Assembly (NCBI GenBank): GCA_903813345.2
Contig: CAIIXF020000006.1
Location: 17,242,348-17,306,347 of the forward strand
Source of the DNA: Owenia fusiformis
Lineage: Eukaryota > Annelida > Polychaeta > Sabellida > Oweniidae
DNA: 64,000 nucleotides
Reading direction: 5' to 3'
In this document: positions 59,166-64,000 of the stretch, in pieces
Position numbering within the stretch: position 1 is the first letter of the stretch
Layout of the letters: each line of letters opens with the position of its first letter
Notes under the pieces: model-generated
The model's input: the letters and a program-made list of their open reading frames with translations, nothing else
The model's database searches: none
Told to the model about the DNA's origin: nothing
Made by a program: the position numbers and the translations under genes

Positions 59166-59608
59166 TTGAGAGAAATAATTAAATAAACAAAATGTGAAGT
59201 GAAACTATAAAGTATTGAAAACAATGATGTGGTAAAATTTTATGGTAACATTATGGAGTAAAAAAACATTGAGGTGAAACAATAAAAAATATTAAGGTGA
59301 CATTATAGAGGTGAAACAACAGAGTCATAAAAACTAATTTAACTCACTTTAATTGGTAAAAATACAAAGGTGAACAAAAGAGATTCTATAAAACATTAAA
59401 TGCAGATATGAAAATAGCCAGTATGAAGTATTTCAAATCTAAAAAGGTGTACATCACATAGTAATTCTATCAGTGAGAGATAACAAGGTATGACAAGGTA
59501 TATGGTATGGTAAATGATTCAAGACATTTTTGACCATGAGTTCTGACCATAAATACACTACACGTATTTTTCATTATAATATTTATGTTTTCTTTGAAAT
59601 AAAGTAAT

Positions 59609-59979
59609 CAGGGGCCCGTTTTTGTACCGTTCGTAGTAACGAATATTGGTAAGTTGATTGTTTAATTTGTGAATTTCAAAAATATGAATGACGGCATGGC
59701 TGCTTTTGTTCATAGATTTTATAGCACCTCTAACCCTTTCATAACTTTGTGAACGGCTTCTTACTTATTCATTTATATTGTGATTTGGGACGTTTGGTCA
59801 TTCTCATTAGAGAACACAAAAGGGAACAGAAATCTAAACAATCAAAACAATTGAAAGAGCTTGAATGACTTAGATTTATGAATTTGTTACTCATTCGTAA
59901 CTTTTTAAACATTAATTTTACAAATTGCAAATGTCCTTCCTTACCCTGTACCTACGAACAGTACAAAAGTGGGCTCCAG
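59609..59979. mobile_element. hAT-like MITE with CAGGGGCCCG ends
   Basis: CAGGGGCCCGTTTTTGTACCG at the left pairs with GTACAAAAGTGGGCTCC at the right, continued inward by GTTCGTAG/CTACGAAC. The CAGGGGCCCG start is common in non-autonomous hAT-type elements. A clear 8-base target duplication was not seen. Length is about 370 bases. Confidence 0.75.
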
Positions 59980-60779
59980 GATAATAAAAATATAAATCCA
60001 ACTCTTTACAAAAATCAAATTAACTTTAAATTAACTTTATTAATCACATCATGGGCTTTTAAGAGACTTGAAAGCCCATGATCACATAGAACGAAGACTC
60101 TTTTGGATCATTATATGGTACAGAGAATTTGACAAATTGGCAAGGGCATGTTTGGTGAATTTTTGATCAATGCAGTACCATTTTCAATATATATCAATGA
60201 TGCATCGCTACAAACGGAAAAAGGAACTACTACTGGTGGATGGCTTCATAGGAAAATTAAGTGATCATCCTACTGTCCTTCACTGCATCATCAGCAGGTG
60301 TCTCAGATCGTCACATTTCACCTATTAGGCTGTATGCACAATCTGAGTAGGGCAGCAATGGTTTGGTCTTATACATCACTCACTGAAGGACACCACTTGT
60401 CATTCCTCTAATATAGGAGATACAGTTTCTCACACAACATGCAGCTATAATCAGTAAGACTCTGTATGTACATGTACAAGCAATCTACCCTACCACGCGA
60501 CCACATTTAAATGGGGTACAGGCTAAAGAGCTTTTGTGGTAATAATACAGTGCAAACTGTTTGATGAATCTATTAAATATATAGCAGAATACTTGGAAGA
60601 TATGTAAAATCTAGTTTACTCTCAGAAATATGGAAATAAACAAACATCCTCCATTTGCAACTTCACTTTAGCCTGTATCCTTTTAAACATGATCATGTGG
60701 TAGGGTCAGATATCAATATGTTCCCATATCAATCCGTCAAATTTCAAGTGTGTTCCCATACCAACCAAAATAACGCCTT

Positions 60780-61150
60780 AAAGCCATACCAAATGTCCAA
60801 AAGTATGACCAATGCCATACCAAATATCCAGATATAAGACCAATGCCATACTAATGTCTAAATATAGGACCAATGCCATACCAAATGTCAAAAGTAGAAA
60901 AAAGCTAATATTCAAACAGAAGAAGGCCCTGAGAAGAAGGCAGATCTATGAGGGGATAACAATCCAAAACAACCTCAAATTAAGGATATGCGTAACTACT
61001 AGACCAATACCATACCATAAGTGTGAGGTAACATATTTTCCATGACCATACTCATACCAGAAAGTAGAAAAATCTGACCATTACCATACCTCAAAAGTCA
61101 TAATTTGGGAGGTATTCTCATACCAGATCCTAAAATTTGGGTCCATTGCC
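60780..61150. repeat. Degenerate CCATACCAAATGTC minisatellite
   Basis: About four to five clear units near 60800-60890 (GACCAATGCCATACCAAATG), then weaker ones to 61150 (CATACCAGA, CATTACCATACC). The motif is loosely like the complement of the TATGGTATG array at 1795, but I cannot show common origin. Confidence 0.6.
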
Positions 61151-62836
61151 ATATACCAAATGTAAAAAAAGGTAACCCATGTGCTCCGAGGATCCGAGAA
61201 CCCCAGGATTTATACCTTCTCCCTCACCATTTAGGAGCCATTATCAGAATCCAAGACTACAATATTTGTTGAATAATAATTTGAAATTGATGACAAATAG
61301 AAGTCATAACATCAAAAACGGTCTTGGATATTATATCTAGTACATGTATTCAAAAAAGACAGTCTCAAATGATGTGGAAGTTATTCATGAATGTATTTTA
61401 GCAGTTAAAACTTTATTTTATCATGAAGATTTTAAAAAGTCTGGAAATAGTGATTTTGGTTCCTGAAAGTTTATCACCAAACATGCCTTTGTATAATTTC
61501 ACTTAGACAATTTAACAATCAGCATCCAACTCATATACACCCTATGCAGACTATCTTAAATGTTTTCGATTCTTTGAAAATTTACACAGAAAGTTTATCA
61601 CTTTCAAAATGCAAAAATAATTAAAATGAATAGGTCATCTCGATAACCAATACTGAATAAAGTCTATAAACGGTGTATTAAGGCTGCAATTTTACATTCT
61701 TTGCTATGGAGAAAGGATGAATGCTTAGAGCATCACTAAAGAATGAAGTACAAAACTAGAGAAAAAATTCCATTTTTTAGGTATCATCTTCAAATTGGTG
61801 AATATAATTCAGTACCCAACATGCCTTAGTTTATCAAATATCACAAATTCAAATTCAAAAATGACCATTATACACGTCTTTAATACATTCTAAAAGTTCA
61901 AAGCATTTTCAGATTTTCCAGTTTCTAATTAAACGTCTATACATACACAAAATATGTTGCAATCTGTTCATTTGACCCATGACGCCATTATTATCAGTGA
62001 TGAACACAATGGATACACAATCAAGTAACAGATATTCAAGAACTTTCACAAATGATTGACTACGGACCGACAAGCCAATGACATAATAATTCCATGTACA
62101 AACTGGATTTGTTGACATGAACAATTAATTGTAATTTTAATAAGGTAAAATCATAGATTTCTAAAAACGGTGGAAGATTTGGCAATTTTCTAGGGTTTTC
62201 CATTAGTAGAGTGAAATCTGGAAATGCAGTTTTTTTTTAGATTTTTCCTTGGGAAATAATCATGGTACACATTTTCTACAAGATGTTACTTAATTTTGTT
62301 TATGCTTTGTTCAACCCATGGATTTTGGTAATGAAGTTAAAATCAAATCACTTGAGATGACTTTCGCTCACCTAAACAACCAACTTGTGATGTGTCTAGT
62401 TCGATGAAAGCTTTGGTCCAATCGGTCTCTATTATGCTGGATGGTTTGGAAACATGGATGAAAATTCTAACAATTAACAGTTTGACTGAAAACCCATTGC
62501 TTGACAAGTGAAAAGGTGAATGTTTTTAACTATTGTTTAAATATATTATACATATTTGACTATTTGTATGTGGCAACTAATTAAACTACATGTATATATA
62601 AACTTTTTCTGTATAGTCATGTTATATATAGCATACTCGCCCCTCTGAATGTATACAAATGTTAACCCACTGGTTACTAATGAACCCAAATATTGATTGT
62701 TTTTTATTTGAATGATCAACAATGTTGATTATTTACAGCCTTTGAAAAAGAAACATTGCATGGGTTCATAGGGGTTGTTACTAGAATGTGTAATCAAATA
62801 CCACAAGTGTTGCCATGTCAATGTCATCATTTTCAG
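61151..62836. other. AT-rich region without recognised features
   Basis: No accepted gene or repeat. It ends at the TTTTCAG acceptor of the next exon. Confidence 0.45.
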
Positions 62837-63432
62837 CTTTTGATAAAGTTGCAGTTGAGGAAAGCAGAGCTGAAGTGATCAAAGATGAGCAAGGAGTGAT
62901 GTATGAGAATAAGAGGGTAAGAAAAAGGAACACAAAATATCAATAACAACAGAGGTCACTGACTAAAGTTATGCATGATGTGTTGTACATATCAAGAGCA
63001 CTTCCATGTTCTGTAAGTACTCAGTACAGAGTAAGTTGTAGAAAGTATCAGATGGAGTTTGGGAGCACAATTACCTATGTTTAAAATCAAATGAGAAACA
63101 AGATTACGTAAACCCATATTTGCAAGAATGAAATTATTCACTTATATAGCATATGAACTGTGAAAAATAAACATTAAATTTATCTTTTTCTTGTAATTTT
63201 ATTTTGAATCCCCACACAGCATGCCAAAATTAAAGTAATAAAAATGAGCAATTTAAATTTCAGTCAATTGAGAAAAGAAAAAGAAATAAAAGAAAAAGAA
63301 AAATTGATATTGGGAAGAAAAGACAAGATGGTGAAACGAATAAGAGATACAAATGTGATACAGAAGAAAAGGCAGAAGAACCCTGGAAACTCCTAGAAGA
63401 AATAAAACTTGAGGACATGGAAATAAAAAACG
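62837..63432 (+). CDS. Two internal exons encoding a lysine/arginine-rich segment
   Basis: Exon 62837-62916 (acceptor CATCATTTTCAG, donor AGGGTAAGA) reads FDKVAVEESRAEVIKDEQG and MYENKR. Exon 63264-63432 (acceptor TTTAAATTTCAG, donor ACGGTAATT) follows in phase 0 and reads SIEKRKRNKRKRKIDIGKKR, then a mixed acidic part ending LEEIKLEDMEIKN. Good splice sites, agreeing phases and codon-like composition support a gene. The basic run could act as a nuclear localisation signal or bind nucleic acid. The 5' end is unknown; phase permits a link to the exons at 53740-54232. The gene continues past 63432, possibly out of the window. The family is not recognised. Confidence 0.45.
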
Positions 63433-64000
63433 GTAATTCAAGTCACTATAATTTGTTTAGCGAGATCAAATTGTTTATAAATCAGAAATTCCAAGGTATG
63501 GAGGGGTATAATATCACAAGAAGGCCCACCACAGCCTGAAAGGTACTGTGACCCAAAATAGAACAATATACAAATATTTTATATACCTTTGCATCTCATC
63601 ACCAGTTATCTAATTTGATTTCATGAAATATATTATGACTGCTCATGCTCAGTGTTCGCAGTGATCAAAAAGTGACGAAATGTTGACACCGCTACGAGAG
63701 TTGATCACGATCGCACTGTATGAAATTATGCCTTCAGATGCAGTTTATCTATCTAATAATAATGTAACCACTAAACATCCATGGAGAAAGCTGGAGTCAT
63801 TTATTTGGAGAATGTGCATGGCTGTACTTATACGTCCCCGCGATTGTAAAAGTCAAATTCTTTTAATGTACTTTCCAGTTTGGTATTTATAAAATGTACG
63901 ATTTGACATCTGATTTTTTATAGTCATATTTTCACCTTGGGACAACTTATTTCATTTATAAATGAATATAAATCGAAAGCACATATTCAAAAACTAGGAA
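63433..64000. other. Right edge, presumed intron
   Basis: No further exon with convincing borders was found. The short open frame at 63680-63892 has no supporting signal. Confidence 0.35.

Larger units (their letters stand above)
57890..59350. repeat. Low-complexity region of GAGGTAAAAT-like units
   Basis: Degenerate units such as ATTGAGGTAAAACAATGAAGT and GTGGTAAAAATAATAAAGT repeat irregularly for about 1.4 kb. A MITE and a LINE 3' fragment are inserted in it. Confidence 0.75.

Overview
This window is nuclear DNA from an animal, most likely a marine invertebrate. It is AT-rich, and its genes are split by many GT...AG introns into short exons. Two kinesin genes are readable exon by exon and match animal families. 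The intergenic DNA is packed with small inverted-repeat transposons, minisatellites and LINE remnants. The abundance of such elements suggests a lophotrochozoan or invertebrate deuterostome, but I cannot place the phylum.

Layout. Positions 1-443 (minus) hold the start of a zinc-type medium-chain alcohol dehydrogenase that runs off the left edge. Positions 2481-20801 (plus) hold 15 exons of a KIF3B/KRP95-type kinesin-II motor subunit, 603 residues to its natural stop. The roughly 143 N-terminal residues, including the P-loop, were not found upstream. Its first visible intron holds a 5.2 kb inverted repeat with degraded transposon protein fragments in the loop. Its third visible intron holds a nested, apparently intronless gene (10150-11814) for a protein with about 21 copies of an 11-residue repeat, followed by a truncated LINE.

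Positions 27032-35803 (minus) hold 12 exons of a KIFC1/HSET/Ncd-type kinesin-14 with a complete C-terminal motor. A long exon at 44213-45209 is phase-compatible and probably encodes the tail, giving a model of 912 residues. The two kinesin genes are tail to tail, about 6 kb apart. KIF3B would work with KIF3A and KAP3 in plus-end transport in cilia. KIFC1 would be a minus-end spindle motor. The sequence shows no functional link between them.

Positions 45.2-64 kb are poor in recognisable genes. A tentative multi-exon gene of unknown function starts at 53740 (plus), and two well-formed exons encoding a lysine/arginine-rich segment lie at 62837-63432. Transposable elements throughout include a pair of 0.56 kb TTAA-flanked elements in opposite orientation, a five-copy family with GTCACCAC ends, a 0.2 kb family with 5-bp target duplications, and several one-off foldback elements. 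The features of most interest are the intronic hairpin, the nested repeat-protein gene, the missing KIF3B motor start, and the scrambled partial duplications of the KIFC1 switch I exon.
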